From: Apostichopus japonicus
Taxonomy: Eukaryota; Echinodermata; Holothuroidea; Aspidochirotida; Stichopodidae
NCBI RefSeq assembly: GCF_037975245.1
Contig: NC_092568.1
Coordinates: forward strand, 4,599,001 to 4,663,000
Length of the DNA: 64,000 bases
Reading direction: 5' to 3'
Positions within the stretch are counted from its first letter, which is position 1. The number at the start of each line of letters is the position of its first letter. Shown here in pieces: positions 1 to 11,320 of this stretch. The notes beneath the pieces are model-generated. The model ran no database searches. It was not told where the DNA came from and worked only from the letters and a program-made list of their open reading frames with translations. The position numbers and the translations under genes were made by a program.

Positions 1-600
1 ACTTTGTCAGAAGGAAGTAGTATGGCTGTACATTACAAAAAAGGCAAAACTGACAAAATTCCTGGTTGGGGAAGGGTTGTCAGACCCCCCACTAAGTCAC
101 CCCCAGTCGGGTTAATTTCACCCTATCTAGCCCATGGACCAAACTTTGTCAGAAGGAAGTAGTATGGCTGTACATTACAAAAAAGGCAAAACTGACAAAA
201 TTCCTGGTCGGGAAGGGGTTGTCAGACCCCCCACTAGGTCACCCCCAGTCGGGTTGATTTCACCCCATCTAGCCCATGGACCAAACTTTGGCAAAACCAA
301 ACTTTGTCAAAAGTTAGTAGTATGGATGTACATTACAAAAAGTAAAACTGACAAAATTCCCAGTCGGGGAGGTGTTGTCAGACCCCAACAAATGTCACCC
401 TCACCCACTCCAAAAGGCGGGTTGATTTCACCCCATCTTAGCCCACAGACTTAACTTTGTCGAAAGGAATTAGTATGTCTGTACATTAAAATAAAGGAAA
501 ATCTGACAAAATTGCTGGTCGGGAAGGGGTTTTCGGACCCCCCCAAAAGGTGCCCCCACCCAGCCAATTCAATTCACGCAATCTAATCATAGACCAGAAT
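1..600 (+). repeat. tandem array arm of foldback copy 1, left side
   Basis: About three and a half units of the 140-bp repeat. The recognisable phrase is CATGGACCAAACTTTGTCAG followed by an A-rich stretch and a GGTTGTCAGACCCCCCACTA block. The units decay towards 600. The array starts outside the window. The short open frames in it (for example 134-454) only reflect the lack of stops in the unit. Confidence 0.8.
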
Positions 601-2700
601 TTTGTTTAAAGAAAGTATTCAAGACATTGTATTATAAAACATGGAAAAACTTACCAAATGGTCTGAAAGCAAAGATGTACCCATTCTGGTCACATGGGCC
701 ACTTTTGTATTTGTGTAACATAATATATACCGTAAAAGCAAGAAATGGATACATGTAGAACCAGGAACAAATGTTAAATATGAAAAGTTTTTACACTTGT
801 AAAGCAGATTCCTTTGCATGAAAAATGTAGAAAATAACAACATGCTTTCAACAGGACCAGTCCCAGTTCATGTTGGTAGAATAAGTTTGCTTGTTCAACA
901 TGGTTGTTTGGACTGGCAATTACCATACTTGTGTCTTCAATATGACAAACAGTCATGGAAAACTATAATAATTATTATTTAACAAGATAATTTAATTTAG
1001 GAAATACCATCCACAAAAGAGGAAATAGTTACAGCTAGAACCCCACCAAACATTGCATTTGAACAAACATGGCGAATGTGGCCTCACTCAGTTTTAAGGC
1101 CCTTCTGTTATTGGGCACAATGCGATTTAAAGGTTTTAAAATGCAAATGGTTATTCTTAAAGGTCTATGTCTTTTTGATTAGTTCCTATGATACAGTACG
1201 TCTCTGTCATTGTTCACCATCAGGTCACTTGCATAATTCTGTTGTGTCCATCTTATCAATCCACCTCTTCTGCAAATATTTTAAGTAAAGTGTGATTTGT
1301 AAACAAATTGCTAAGGTAAAGCTTACCAGTTACAGGATTTTCGACAGATAAACCGCAGTTATGAAGCCCCGATCAAGATTGATTTGCCAAATTTGGGTTC
1401 AAAATGTGAAAATTATTAGATATAAAAATAAAGGGAAATCCAGATATCTGATTTTTCAGACAAGTAGTGTCTGCACGATTTGAATAATGCACTTATTTTC
1501 CAGCATTCTTGTCTGGAACACAACTTTTTTGGGGTGGTCTGAAAGGGGAAGGGTACACCCGCCACAACACCCCCTAAATCAGACACTAAATACAGATCAA
1601 ATAGTTGAAATATGCTCTTGGTTTTTTTTTTTTTTTTTTTTTTTGGGGGGGGGGGAATACTGCCTTTTCACCTATGATGTAAATCAAATTAAACTTCCAG
1701 ATTTTGTAAATATTCCTTGATTTCAACCAAATAATCTTTATACTGGCATATGTTACCAATTGTAGGTTTAAAAAGAAACAATATGAGTACTTAATTATTG
1801 GTTGCAATAGTACAATGTGAGCTACTATAGAAATCTAACCCATAGGATACATATATATTTAAGGAAATGCCAAAAATGAAATGAAAACAATTGCACAAGG
1901 AAAGTATGCATTCGTAACACAAAAACAGCTGAAGCAGGGGAGGGGGGGAAGCTTCAATAATATAATTGAGTGGTCAAGCCTCCCCCCCCCAAATAAACTT
2001 CTTTGATTAACCAATTATATACCTGTCATATCTATAACTATTTGAAAAGGCTTCAGAAATTAGAAGAATGTTCCAATAACGATATCTAATATGCCAAAGG
2101 GTCCCCAATATTTTTTTGTTCCACCTCTGCTGTAACACCATATATTATGGGACCAAGCAGATAACTGGGTTGCAGGCCATTAACTATAGCAGGTCTTATT
2201 TTTTACATGAATAAAACATGGGAATAGAGCAATTTGGTGAAAGTGGAGGACCAACTATGGTCACATAACAGGATGTGGGCAAGGTTGTACAGTAATACAG
2301 ACATAAGACAAAGAGGGTCAATGTATTGTCTTATGAATTAAAACATTTCCAGCAAAAGGCAGGAGAAACTCCTCCCACAAGATTCTCATCTATATCAGTA
2401 TGTTTATTAGGCCAGGGATGCCTACCCATAATTTTTACTTAGGTGCTATAGTAAAAAAAAATCAAAATGTTTTAAACTGACCAAAAACAGGAGCATCATT
2501 GTGTTTCAGTCACTTCCTTGCCTAGCAACTTTGGACTGCTTGTCACCAAAAAAGATGAAGCAATTAAGAAAGGCAAGCCATAATGGACATTGAAGGCTCT
2601 TTTGAATTACATAGAATATCTCCTCTCATAAATATAATCATTAAATATTTATTTTTGTAATAATTATGTTTATATTTTTATCATCTCAGTTCATGGGTAA
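600..2700. other. non-coding core of foldback copy 1
   Basis: Single-copy-looking AT-rich DNA with a T-run/G-run junction at about 1621-1655 and poly-G and poly-C patches near 1940-1990. It matches 28080-30180 in reverse complement with very few differences, for example one base at 2418 and one at 1120. I see no coding potential. Confidence 0.65.
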
Positions 2701-2715
2701 AAGACACTGGGTAGG

Positions 2716-3620
2716 GGCTCTTTGTAGGGGTCTGACAACCCCTTCCGAACAGCAATTTTGTCAGATATTCCTTTTTTTTAACGTACAGACATACTACCTT
2801 CTTTTGACAAAATTTGGTCTATGGGCTAGAAGGGGTGAAATCAACTCGCCTTTTGGGGTTGGGTGAGGGTGACCTTTGTGGGGGTCTGACAACACCTTCC
2901 CGACTAGGAATTTTGCCAGTTTTACACTTTTTGTAATGTACATCAATACTACTTCCTTTTGACAAAGTTTGGTCCATGGGCTAGATGGGATGAAATCAAC
3001 CCTACTGGTGGTGACTTAGTGGGGGGTCTGACAACCCCTTCCCGACTGGGAATTTTGTCAGTTTTACACTTTTTGTAATGTACATCCATACTACTAACTT
3101 TTGACAAAGTTTGGTATTGCAAAAGTTTGGTCCATGGGCTAGATGGGGTGAAATCAACCCGACTGGGGTGACCTAGTGGGGGGTCTGACAACCCTTTCCC
3201 GACTAGGAATTTTGTCAGTTTTGCCTTTTTTGTAATGTACAGCCATACTACTTCCTTCTGACAAAGTTTGGTCCATGGGCTAGATGGGGTGAAATCAACC
3301 CTACTGGGGGTGACTTAGTGGGGGGTCTGACAACCCATTCCCAACCAGGAAATTTGTCAGTTTTGCCTTTTTTGTAATGTACATCCATACTACTACCTTT
3401 TGACAAAGTTTGGTATTGCAAAAGTTTGGTCCATGGGCTAGATGGGGTGAAATCAACCCGACTGGGGTGACCTAGTGGGGGGTCTGACAACCCTTTCCCA
3501 ACCAGGAAATTTGTCAGTTTTGCCTTTTTTGTAATGTACAGCCATACTACTTCCTTCTGACAAAGTTTGGTCCATGGGCTAGATGGGGTGAAATTACCCC
3601 GTCCGGGGGGTTATTTTTCA
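2716..3620 (-). repeat. tandem array arm of foldback copy 1, right side
   Basis: About six units of the same 140-bp repeat as at 1-600 but in the opposite orientation. The phrase GGTCCATGGGCTAGATGG recurs near 2975, 3130, 3270, 3430 and 3570. Two of the units carry an extra TTGGTATTGCAAAAG segment and are therefore about 160 bp long. The array is shorter than the matching arm of the second copy, so unit number changed after duplication. Confidence 0.8.
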
Positions 3621-3763
3621 GGGGGTCTGGGGTCCGAACCCGACCACTGGGGTTGAGCTGACAATTTTTTTGTGAATGACCTAGATGGTCTAAGTAACTT
3701 TAAGGGGTCAAACCTTCTGGGCTAAATGGGGTGAAATCATATGGGACAGGCTCCCAGACTAAA

Positions 3764-5200
3764 ACAATCCAAGCATGTTTCTCTGTGTATACAAGCTGAG
3801 TGTCTACCTCATTGAAAGATGGATTCCAGCTATGTGGGCATGTACTGTACTGTGCTTCTCTGTGCTGTGAAGGGGGGGGGGGAGGGGGAAGGGAGGAGGA
3901 AACAAAATTTTTGATTGTCACAAGGCAAAACCTTTCACTAAAAGGGTGGTATATCCATGGGCATCCGCAGAAAGTTTTCATGGCAGGGGCAAACACATTT
4001 CCAAGGTTAAATAAAAAATGTTTTGACTTATGCTGGCGACATAATGTCATTATCACATTGAGTGTCAAAGGCGCAAAGCCCTTGATTTTATAAATTAGAT
4101 TGCTTCTGTGGCAATTTCCAATGCCAAAATCTTTGTGTTCCAGGATATTTTTAAGTAAACAATATGCCTTTGATTAAAGTTAAATATCAGATCACAACAT
4201 TTGTGGTACCTTTTGTTTGATTTTGTGGGGGAAGGGGGAGGGGGAGGGGGAATTCCCAAGATGCATTTCCCAAAATGCATTTACCAATATTCAAATGATT
4301 AGCAATAAGTGGGAAAAATCAGCCCTTGATGCCAAATATAGCACCATGTTGCATCTATGCTTCTTAAACATGAAAGAGATTATTCTAAAGGAATACAGAC
4401 CTTGAAAGTGTCTTCTACAAACTATATTGTTAGAACTAGGTGAGCATAAAATGTGTAATTGTCATAATCCCAAAATGTCTGCCTTGTTCCAGGCGGAATA
4501 CCAATTAAGCCTAATTTTAATTATATCTTTTCAAATAAATGAAAAGGCATGTATACAAATAAGGGTCAAGAGACCCGGCAGAAGCTCTCATAAAAGGTTA
4601 AGTCTATATAGATGATGCTAGGGGCTCAGCGGGCCGTGGACCCTACTGATGCATTTTTCATATATAGTCAAGCGGGGTAAAAAAAACAATTTACCTAAAG
4701 TTTGCTCTAAAAATTGATGAGTAAGCGGTACTGTTTCGGTTCTAATGTTCAAGTGTGTGGAGTAGGATTCTCTTAAAGAGAATCTAACAAAAATTCTCCG
4801 CTTCCTGTATAGTCATGGTTTATTTGGTTTTAATTCCATCATTGCAACTTACACTTATCTAGCGTCATACTTTCGTTGTGTCACATTTTGTACTTCTCAT
4901 TCGACTGCCAAGTATTGCTGACGAAGGTCCCAGGGGGACTGAAAATTCCGATATATTTTCTAAAACTTACTCCTTATTTGTCAATTATGAGTCATATCTT
5001 ATTTCTCTGGTTTTCTCTAATAATATTTTCTTTTGGAGTAAACGTGGATTTTCGTTATATATTATATATATATATATATATAACTTTCGGGCAAAACAAT
5101 TTTTGCCCCCCCCCCCAAACTGAAATGGTCCTGTATGCCTATGCAATTAAGGCAACATTTAAAGCAACATTACTACTACATTGATCACCCTACAGTAAGT
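3764..5200. other. no gene seen; simple sequence and MITE fragment
   Basis: G-rich runs occur at 3870-3900 and 4225-4255, a (TA)n stretch at about 5056-5080 and a C-run at 5106. CATGGGCATCCGCAGAAAG near 3957 resembles the left end of the element at 58688, so a fragment of that family is likely. Nothing else is recognisable. Confidence 0.4.
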
Positions 5201-6830
5201 AGAGTGCTATAATTGGGGACTATACAGACTACCTTTAAGTAGCCTGGTAAATCACAACCATTTACTAGTTCAAGTTCCATTGTTACAGGTTCATCTGGCT
5301 CCTATGGATAGGTACATTGATTGCCTGTCCTAAACTATTCAGGCATAACAAAGAACCCACTGTTAGCCCTACTGAATTTAGTGTGGCTCACAGACAACTA
5401 ATCTGCTAAGCTTCTTAAGTTCTGGCTAACTTTCTGTCAACAATAAAACTAAAGTGAGAGCCTATATTTAAAGAGATAAACTAACTAGTACTGCATGTTA
5501 GCAAGTGTTTAGTGTATAATTTGTTAAATAGTGTACAGTGCTAGATTTTACTGTAGATAAATTCAAAGCAAACAATCGTGTATTATGGTGCCTAAAATAT
5601 TTGGAAGAATTAAGACGTGTAATAATTTGAAATGTTTCGAAATGTTTTACTTTTCCCAACTTATATCACTGAAAACAGATCCATATACCTATTACAAAGA
5701 AATGATAGGCTTACTATAGTGTTCATTTGGGATGCACAGAATCTTCTCAGAACCCAATCTTCTAAATTCTTAATGTTATGCTGTATTGGCCCCAAATATG
5801 CCAGATATTCAAATATGGTCACATTTGATCAAAATTCTTAAACTGTTTTATTACCACCTTGGAGGAAATGTACCTCACTGGGACATTCAGTCTTCTTATG
5901 TGTTCATTTCAAATATCTGAGAACAATTTGGCAAGTAAAGACCTCCAGGAATGTACTCTTTGGAAACTTCTAGCAATTATAGAGTGCTTTACTTTGGGGC
6001 CTATACAGACTTTTCAGTTCCTTGCTATTACTTTCTGTTAACTACAGTACATATATGACTTAAGTGGAATCAGAGGCCTATTTTTAAAGAGATTAACTGG
6101 TACTGCATGGTAGCAATTGTATATAGTGATTAATTTTTAAAAGAGTGTAGTGAACCTGTGCAGAGCTAGAAAAACATAGATAAATTCATAGCATGTTCAT
6201 TTTATCCTGATTAACGGTGACATCCCTATGTTCCGATGTCTCTATGTTCCGATGTCTCTATGTTCCAACAATTTGTTTGGACTCTTAATTTTTTTTGACC
6301 AAAATTTTTTCTGACCCAATTTTTTGGGGGAAACTCAATCTTTTTGGTCCCCCATTTTTAGGACCAAATTTTTGGGTGGACTTAATTTTTTGGGCCCCAA
6401 ATTTTTGGGGACCCAATTTTTTTTGGGGGACTCAATTTTTTGGACCAACATTTTTTCTGACCTACCTTTTTTTGGGGGACACAATTTTTTGGACGCACCA
6501 CAATTTTTTTCATGAAAAAGAAGGGCCCAAAGTTTGTTATGAGTTTGTTTTGGTCCGAAAAAAGTTGGTCCGAAAACATGTTGGTCAAAAATTTGGGTCC
6601 AAAAAAAGTTAAGTCCTAAAAAATTTGGGTAAAAAAAATTGAGTCCAAAAAAATTGTCGGAACATAGAGACGTCGGAACATAGAGATGTCAGAACATAGA
6701 GATGTCAGAACATAGAGATGTCAGAACATAGAGATGTAACCTCATTAACAGTACTAATATAAATGGATGCAGATCCTTATATATACCTTTGGTGAAGAAC
6801 TGATAGGCTTACTATAGTGCTGATGTGGGA
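5200..6830 (+). repeat. diverged tandem duplication, two units
   Basis: The stretch around 5205-5720 is echoed in order at about 5975-6830. ACTTTCTGTCAACAATAAAA and TACTGCATGTTAGCAA (5430-5505) recur in altered form at 6028-6115, and GATAGGCTTACTATAGTG (5705) recurs at 6800. The second unit is interrupted by the element at 6216-6741. No coding content was found. Confidence 0.55.
6216..6741. mobile_element. hAT-like MITE with repeated CTATGTTCCGATGT motif
   Basis: The ends are GGTGACATCCCTATG and, reversed, GGTTACATCTCTATG. They are flanked by 8-bp direct repeats TGATTAAC (6208-6215) and TCATTAAC (6742-6749), seven of eight matching. A 16-bp unit CTATGTTCCGATGTCT is repeated about three times at the left end, and its complement (GTCAGAACATAGAGAT) about five times at the right end. 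The middle is a low-complexity series of phrases such as GGACCAAATTTTTGGG in both orientations, so the whole unit can fold back. It has no coding capacity. The 8-bp duplication points to hAT, but the superfamily is inference. Confidence 0.7.
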
Positions 6831-7310
6831 TGTGCAGATATAACATTATTGTTACAATTAATTAATTATATCTGAGTACTTGCATTTCATTTAGTGGACT
6901 GCTGAGTCCAAGGCCCCCCGAGTCCCAGTCCAGCAAAAGTGGACCCGAGTCAGGACTCAGGTCCAGACAACAGCTTTGATATTTAGAGCATGGAGAATGG
7001 GGGTACCAGGGAATAATTTAGTGCTTTTAGCAGTTCTGAGGTTTTTCATTTCTTTAGCTTAAAATCGTTGAAAACACTAGGGTTATGCATGCAAAAAACT
7101 GCTACACAATTTTTCCATTGGTGTAGGAATTTGACCAGATTGTGTACGAAATGAGAAGGGATACTGGATAAATTATTTGCTGGGTATAGTGCAGACGAAG
7201 AAAATACTAAAGTTGGGCTTTCCTGCAAGAGGTCCCGTGCTAATGACAGCTGGTGGGGTTTGGAAACAACCAGTTACCATGCACCACTAACTCAGATATT
7301 AACAAAAGGG
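6750..7310. other. no gene seen
   Basis: AT-rich sequence. A short self-complementary patch rich in GAGTCC/GGACTC at 6895-6970 looks like a decayed foldback fragment. Nothing else is supported. Confidence 0.4.
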
Positions 7311-7719
7311 ACCATCATCAGGGCCCCCCAGTCCCCTACATGGCCCCCAGTCAGCTCATTTGGCCCCACCCCTAATAAAGGTCCCTATTTCGGCATTTAA
7401 AAGAAAATTTAAAAGATAACACAAACCTAAGAATTAATTTACACATGACATCTTATGGCATTTATAAGCTATGTCTACCATCAGAATGCCATAGCAAACT
7501 TTAATATTTCGTTGTTGCCATAACAATGACTAAACCTCATCGACCTCCAGATCGGTATGATACTATGACACTCCAGTGCCACCTTCAGTTTCGCAACAAA
7601 AAAATTACTAGGCCGCCTAGCATGCTTTTACTACTACTATAAAAATGTGAGTATTGTAAGTTGATGTTTTTTTTAACAATTGAGTCAGCATTTTCAAATA
7701 AACAAGTACTACTGGCCTG

Positions 7720-8215
7720 GGAAATAACATATACATATTGCACCAAAATACAAGGAGGTTTCTAAAATCCAAAAAATTCTCAATAGACACCCCTCCCCAC
7801 ACACAACCATAGTGTACTAGTAAATAACATTTTCAAAATGGGGTGCTAAAGGGGAATCCCTCCCCTTATACTCCTCCCCACGTTTCCTACACCTAACCAG
7901 TACTGTCTTATAACCTATTTTATTGCACCATATCTCATCTAGGAGCTTTCTAAAATCCAAAAATTCTCAAAGAGGGAGGGGGACACCCCTTAATCCTCTC
8001 GCACCCCTCCCCCAACTTTTCTCCACACAACAAATACTGGGAAATTACCTATAAATATTGCACCATATTTCATCTAGGTTTCTAAATCAAAAAATTTCTC
8101 AGAGGACACCCCTCCCCACACACAACCATAGTACTAAGGAATATCCTATGAATATTGCACCACATTTCATCTAGGAGCTTTCTAAAATCCCAAAAATTCT
8201 CATAAAACATGTCAT
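7720..8215 (+). repeat. degenerate tandem repeat, about 130-150 bp unit
   Basis: The phrase TATTGCACCA...TCATCTAGGAGCTTTCTAAAATCC followed by GACACCCCTCCCC occurs about four times with heavy divergence. A related pair of units is present at 36240-36490, so this is a dispersed family. Confidence 0.6.
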
Positions 8216-8287
8216 CTCAAAAAAAGTTTTGATGCAATTTGCAATGCCTGGGAAGTACCATGTAACACCATTACAGGCAACCTGGGG

Positions 8288-9386
8288 GGGGGGGGGGGGA
8301 GGGGGTCTGCCCTATATCCATAAGGTCCACTATTCATAAGGTTCATTGTTCATAAGGTTCGTTATTCATAACAAGCATTATTTTTATAAAAAGGTTCGCT
8401 ATTCATAATGGAAATAAAGTTCGTTATTCAAAATAAAAAGGGATCATAATTCATAAGGTCCAGTATTCATAATGGAAACAAAGGTTCGATATTCATAATG
8501 GGCAAAAAGGTTCGTTATTCATAATGGACAAAAAGGTTCATTATTCATAATGGGACAAAGGGTTCGTAATCCATAATAGACAAAAGGTTTCGTTATTCAT
8601 AATGGAAAGAAAGGTCTGATATTCATAATGGAGCGAAGGGTCCGTTATTCATAATGGGAAAAAAGGTTCGTTATTCATAAAAGGAGAAAGGGTCCGATAT
8701 TCATAATTGAACAAAGGGTTCGAAATCCATGATGTGAAAAAAGATTCGTTATTCATCATAGGAGAGAAGTGCATCATACAAGTGCAAAAGACGTCCTCTA
8801 TTTTCGCAGACGCCTATAGTGTTCAACCACTGGCCTCAACATACTTTTTATTCATAGAGGGGGGACACAGGGGGCACAACTGTCCTATGGGGGGCACCAC
8901 CAGATGCTGGGCGGATGCATAATTTTGCAGAGAATATGAGCCACACACTATCAAGACCATGCTTCACCCTACTGTATACCCCCTGCAGCAAAACCTACAT
9001 TTTCGACATATTAACGGCATAAACTTGTACATTTCCTAAAGGGGGTCCTTTTCCTCATTGTGAATGATACTGAACCTCTTCGGCTATGCCTATTATGAAT
9101 AACGGACCCTCTGTTCCATTATGAATCTATATATATCTATTTATGGATTACGAACCCTTTGCTCTAAATTATGAATATCGAACCCTTCGTCCTATTATGA
9201 ATAACGAGCCTTTTTTAATCATTATGTATATCGAACCCTTTTACCAATTGTGAACAACGAACCTTTTTTTTTCATTATGAATAACAAACCTTATGAACAA
9301 TGAACCTTTTGGCTCATTATGAATAGCGAACCTTATGAACAATGAACCTCATGGATATAGAACCTAATGAATATCGGGCTGTCACC
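8288..9386. mobile_element. hAT-like element with repeated TTCGTTATTCATAATG motif
   Basis: The left half (about 8304-8760) holds more than a dozen variants of GGTTCGTTATTCATAATGG, spaced roughly 24-28 bp. The right half (about 9065-9380) holds the complementary AATAACGAACCTTTT series, so the arms are inverted. The flanks are identical 8-bp ACCTGGGG at 8280-8287 and 9387-9394. The right end, read inward, is GGTGACAGCCCGATATTC, close to the terminus of the element at 6216 (GGTGACATCCCTATGTTC). A poly-G run separates the left duplication from the equivalent left terminus near 8304. It has no coding capacity and is nested in 7319-9517. Confidence 0.65.
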
Positions 9387-9540
9387 ACCTGGGGGGCATT
9401 TTGGCATAGATTTTCTTGGTACACTATATTCGCCAACTGATTGTGGCCCTTCGCTTAGATGGTCCCTTTTGTGAAATGGCCACCCCCCCCACTTAGAATT
9501 TCTCAAAAAAGGCCCTGACCATCATTGTGGTACTAACTAA

Positions 9541-9576
9541 GTGGAACACCTTCATCGGTTGGCCTTTAGCATATAA
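9541..9576 (+). mobile_element. left remnant of dispersed MITE split by DIRS
   Basis: ACACCTTCATCGGTTGGC followed by AGCATATAA resembles the block CGCCACCATCGGCTGGCGCGCAGCGTACAA found at 59430. The continuation of that block (GAAAATTTTTGGCC type) resumes directly after the DIRS element at 16121, so the DIRS insertion appears to have cut this copy in two. Confidence 0.45.
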
Positions 9577-9615
9577 ATTCCAAAACTTACTGGTTTGGAT
9601 ATTTACGAGTGACGA

Positions 9616-9736
9616 GCTTACCTGTCTCCTCACAACCTTAGCACTTCATTCTACTGTGCCTATAAAGTCTTGGTAAAATAATAACACTGTGCGCCCTCTA
9701 TGACCGGGCCCCCCCCGGTCACTCCTCCTTTCTCAT
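9616..9736 (+). repeat. DIRS left inverted terminal repeat
   Basis: It begins GCTTACCTGTCTCC and ends near CTCCTTTCTCAT. It matches the reverse complement of 15984-16104 almost base for base, including the GGGCCCCCCCCGG tract. The 39-bp outer extension 9577-9615 is not shared with the right end. Confidence 0.9.
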
Positions 9737-10214
9737 GAGACCATTCCTAAAAAGTGGCCTCACGGTTACGAAGATAGGGGGTGGCTAGGACCCTCTAGCC
9801 AGCCCCAACAACTCCTGTCGAGAAAACTCCCTTAGGTTAGCCCCTAACAAAAAGTCACTGACGCCTTCCTAGCAGGGGGGAGTGTAACCCTCTCCGGCGC
9901 AGCGGAGCAGGGGGAACACTCTCCTGGACCCTGCAGGCGTAACTACCCCTTATCCTAACAAGGAGCCTAATTTGTAAGACCCGACACCTGTTAACCGCAA
10001 AAACAACTTAGGTGAGAGCGTATACGTAGTAGAACATGTAATATAAACGCATACGAAAAACATAAAGTTACACTCACCGATAGACCTGGCCGGAGACTCT
10101 CTAGTCGTAGTTGGCTCTGTCTATCTGGTGTGGTGCCTGGAGTCGTGAGTCAAGTCGAACGACCGCTCCCCCGTCCGGCTGTGTCCCACCTTCCTCGGGG
10201 GAGGGAGGCGGGAA
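9737..10214. other. 3' non-coding part of DIRS element
   Basis: Lies between the left terminal repeat and the internal complementary region, downstream of all three frames. It is moderately GC-rich, with no frame and no repeat that I recognise. Confidence 0.6.
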
Positions 10215-10312
10215 TGGAGACAGGTAAGCTCGTCACTCGTAAATATCCAAACCAGTAAGTTTTGGAATATTTACTTCGCTCCTCGCTTACCTGTCTCCTC
10301 ACAACCTTAGCA
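10215..10312. repeat. DIRS internal complementary region
   Basis: 10215-10267 is the complement of the left end (9577-9629), and 10268-10312 is the complement of the right end (16076-16120). The junction GTTTTGGAATATTTACTT equals the reverse complement of right end joined to left end, AAGTAAAT + ATTCCAAAAC. In DIRS-1 such a region templates circularisation of the cDNA. Here it also contains the stop codon of the recombinase frame. Confidence 0.92.
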
Positions 10313-11320
10313 CCGAGTGGCACTGCCCGATGGTGGGAGGCCCGAGGGGTGGGACCTATTACCCGCCGGACCTCGCATCACCGCGCTACCAAATGCCGCC
10401 TCGGCGTGTAGTGTGTCAGTTAGATAGCAGGCGACGAACGTAGTTGGTGTTTTCCACGCTGCCGCCTTGAGGATGTCCTCTATCGGGATACCGGCAAAGA
10501 GGGCTGTGGAGGCTGAGATCCCTCTGATGTCGTGGGCTCTTGGCCGGGCAGCCCCCGTTGTGAACGGGCGTATTGTCTCCACTAGCCATCTGGACAGGGT
10601 ATCCTTGGAGGCCGATGTGTAGGGTGGTCGTGGCAGGATAAAGAGGGAAGTTGTTTGTCTTAACTTCTCTGTCCTGCTTAAATACCACTTCAAAGCCCTG
10701 ACTGGGCACCATCGTTTGTCCTCGGCCACTGATGACAGGGTTTTAATCTCCGGGATGAAGATGTCTCCCGGCAAGAAGGTCAGGGCCTGGTTCTTGGCAA
10801 TGAAGGCCGGGTCTGGAACCATCCTCACCCCATGGCCCTCGAATCTGATGTGGTTCGGTTTGGTCGTTAGGGCATGTAGGCAGCTCCTCCTTCTTGCTGA
10901 CGCTACCGCAATAAGAAAGAGTGTCTTCTTTGTGAGGGCAGCTAGGGAAGCGTTTGCCATTGGCTCGTAGGGAGGCCCTGCCAGGGCATGCAGTACTGCT
11001 GAGAGCCCCCAGGAGGGGGCTAACCGTCTGACTCGTGGACGGCGATTAGCCATGCCTTTGATGAGCTGGGCAATGTCTAGGTTATTGCCCAGAGTGGAGC
11101 CGTCTGGAAAACCCTGGTGGATGGCAGCGATGGCCGACCTGTAATTTTTGATTGTAGAGACTTGTTTGCCTTCTCTGAAGAGTGAGAGTAGGAACTCGGC
11201 AGTCTGTGCTATAGAGATCTTAGTAAGCAGTATCTGTCTAGGCCGGCACCACTGTTCGAACTTCCGCAGGCGGGAATCGTAAGTCTTTGCGGTCGTTCCC
11301 CTTCTAGCGTCGGCTGCCAT
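10307..11320 (-). CDS. DIRS tyrosine recombinase (integrase)
   Basis: Inserts the circular DIRS DNA by lambda-integrase-type recombination. From the ATG at 11320 (MAADARRGTT) the protein is 337 residues. An N-terminal helical SAM-like half is followed by the catalytic half with the family's residues visible: arginine in ASARRRSCLHAL, the H-x-x-R box in AHDIRGIS, tryptophan in AAWKTPTTF and the nucleophilic tyrosine in ACYLTD. The same frame stays open upstream to 13207, but that part is only the shadow of the RT frame. The true start may lie a little upstream (SLRQRGFSEAAAA). The frame overlaps the RT frame by about 110 bp or more and ends at TAA 10307-10309 inside the internal complementary region. 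All catalytic residues are intact. Confidence 0.9.
   Translation of the reverse strand: MAADARRGTTAKTYDSRLRKFEQWCRPRQILLTKISIAQTAEFLLSLFREGKQVSTIKNYRSAIAAIHQGFPDGSTLGNNLDIAQLIKGMANRRPRVRRLAPSWGLSAVLHALAGPPYEPMANASLAALTKKTLFLIAVASARRRSCLHALTTKPNHIRFEGHGVRMVPDPAFIAKNQALTFLPGDIFIPEIKTLSSVAEDKRWCPVRALKWYLSRTEKLRQTTSLFILPRPPYTSASKDTLSRWLVETIRPFTTGAARPRAHDIRGISASTALFAGIPIEDILKAAAWKTPTTFVACYLTDTLHAEAAFGSAVMRGPAGNRSHPSGLPPSGSATRC

Larger units (their letters stand above)
1..3763 (-). mobile_element. foldback-type transposon, copy 1 (left end outside window)
   Basis: This is a non-autonomous element whose two arms are tandem arrays of about 140-bp units facing each other (plus-oriented units at 1-480, minus-oriented at about 2716-3620) around a roughly 2-kb core. 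The whole block is nearly identical, in reverse complement, to 26480-30838. In the core I found only isolated single-base differences. The right terminus reads GGGACAGGCTCCCAGACTAA, ending at 3763. Homology with the other copy stops there. No frame in the core is longer than about 80 codons, so no transposase is encoded. The architecture matches foldback elements (Drosophila FB, sea urchin TU). The family assignment is inference from structure. Confidence 0.75.
7319..9517. mobile_element. non-autonomous hAT-like element with nested insertion
   Basis: The termini CAGGGCC and GGCCCTG are flanked by a perfect 8-bp direct repeat ACCATCAT (7311-7318 and 9518-9525), the duplication length typical of hAT. 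Inside lie a degenerate tandem repeat (7720-8215) and a complete second element (8288-9386). Beyond the first seven bases the terminal repeats are weak, and no transposase frame exists. Confidence 0.65.

Noticed and set aside
134-3490. Short open frames in the 140-bp arrays as genes or repeat proteins
   Set aside because: The same peptides appear because each unit lacks stops. Frames shift at the 160-bp units, no start or splice context is shared, and the units are satellite-like on both strands.
8304-8760. CRISPR-like array (regularly spaced repeats)
   Set aside because: Repeats vary, spacers are only 5-10 bp of similar sequence, an inverted partner array follows and the DNA is animal.
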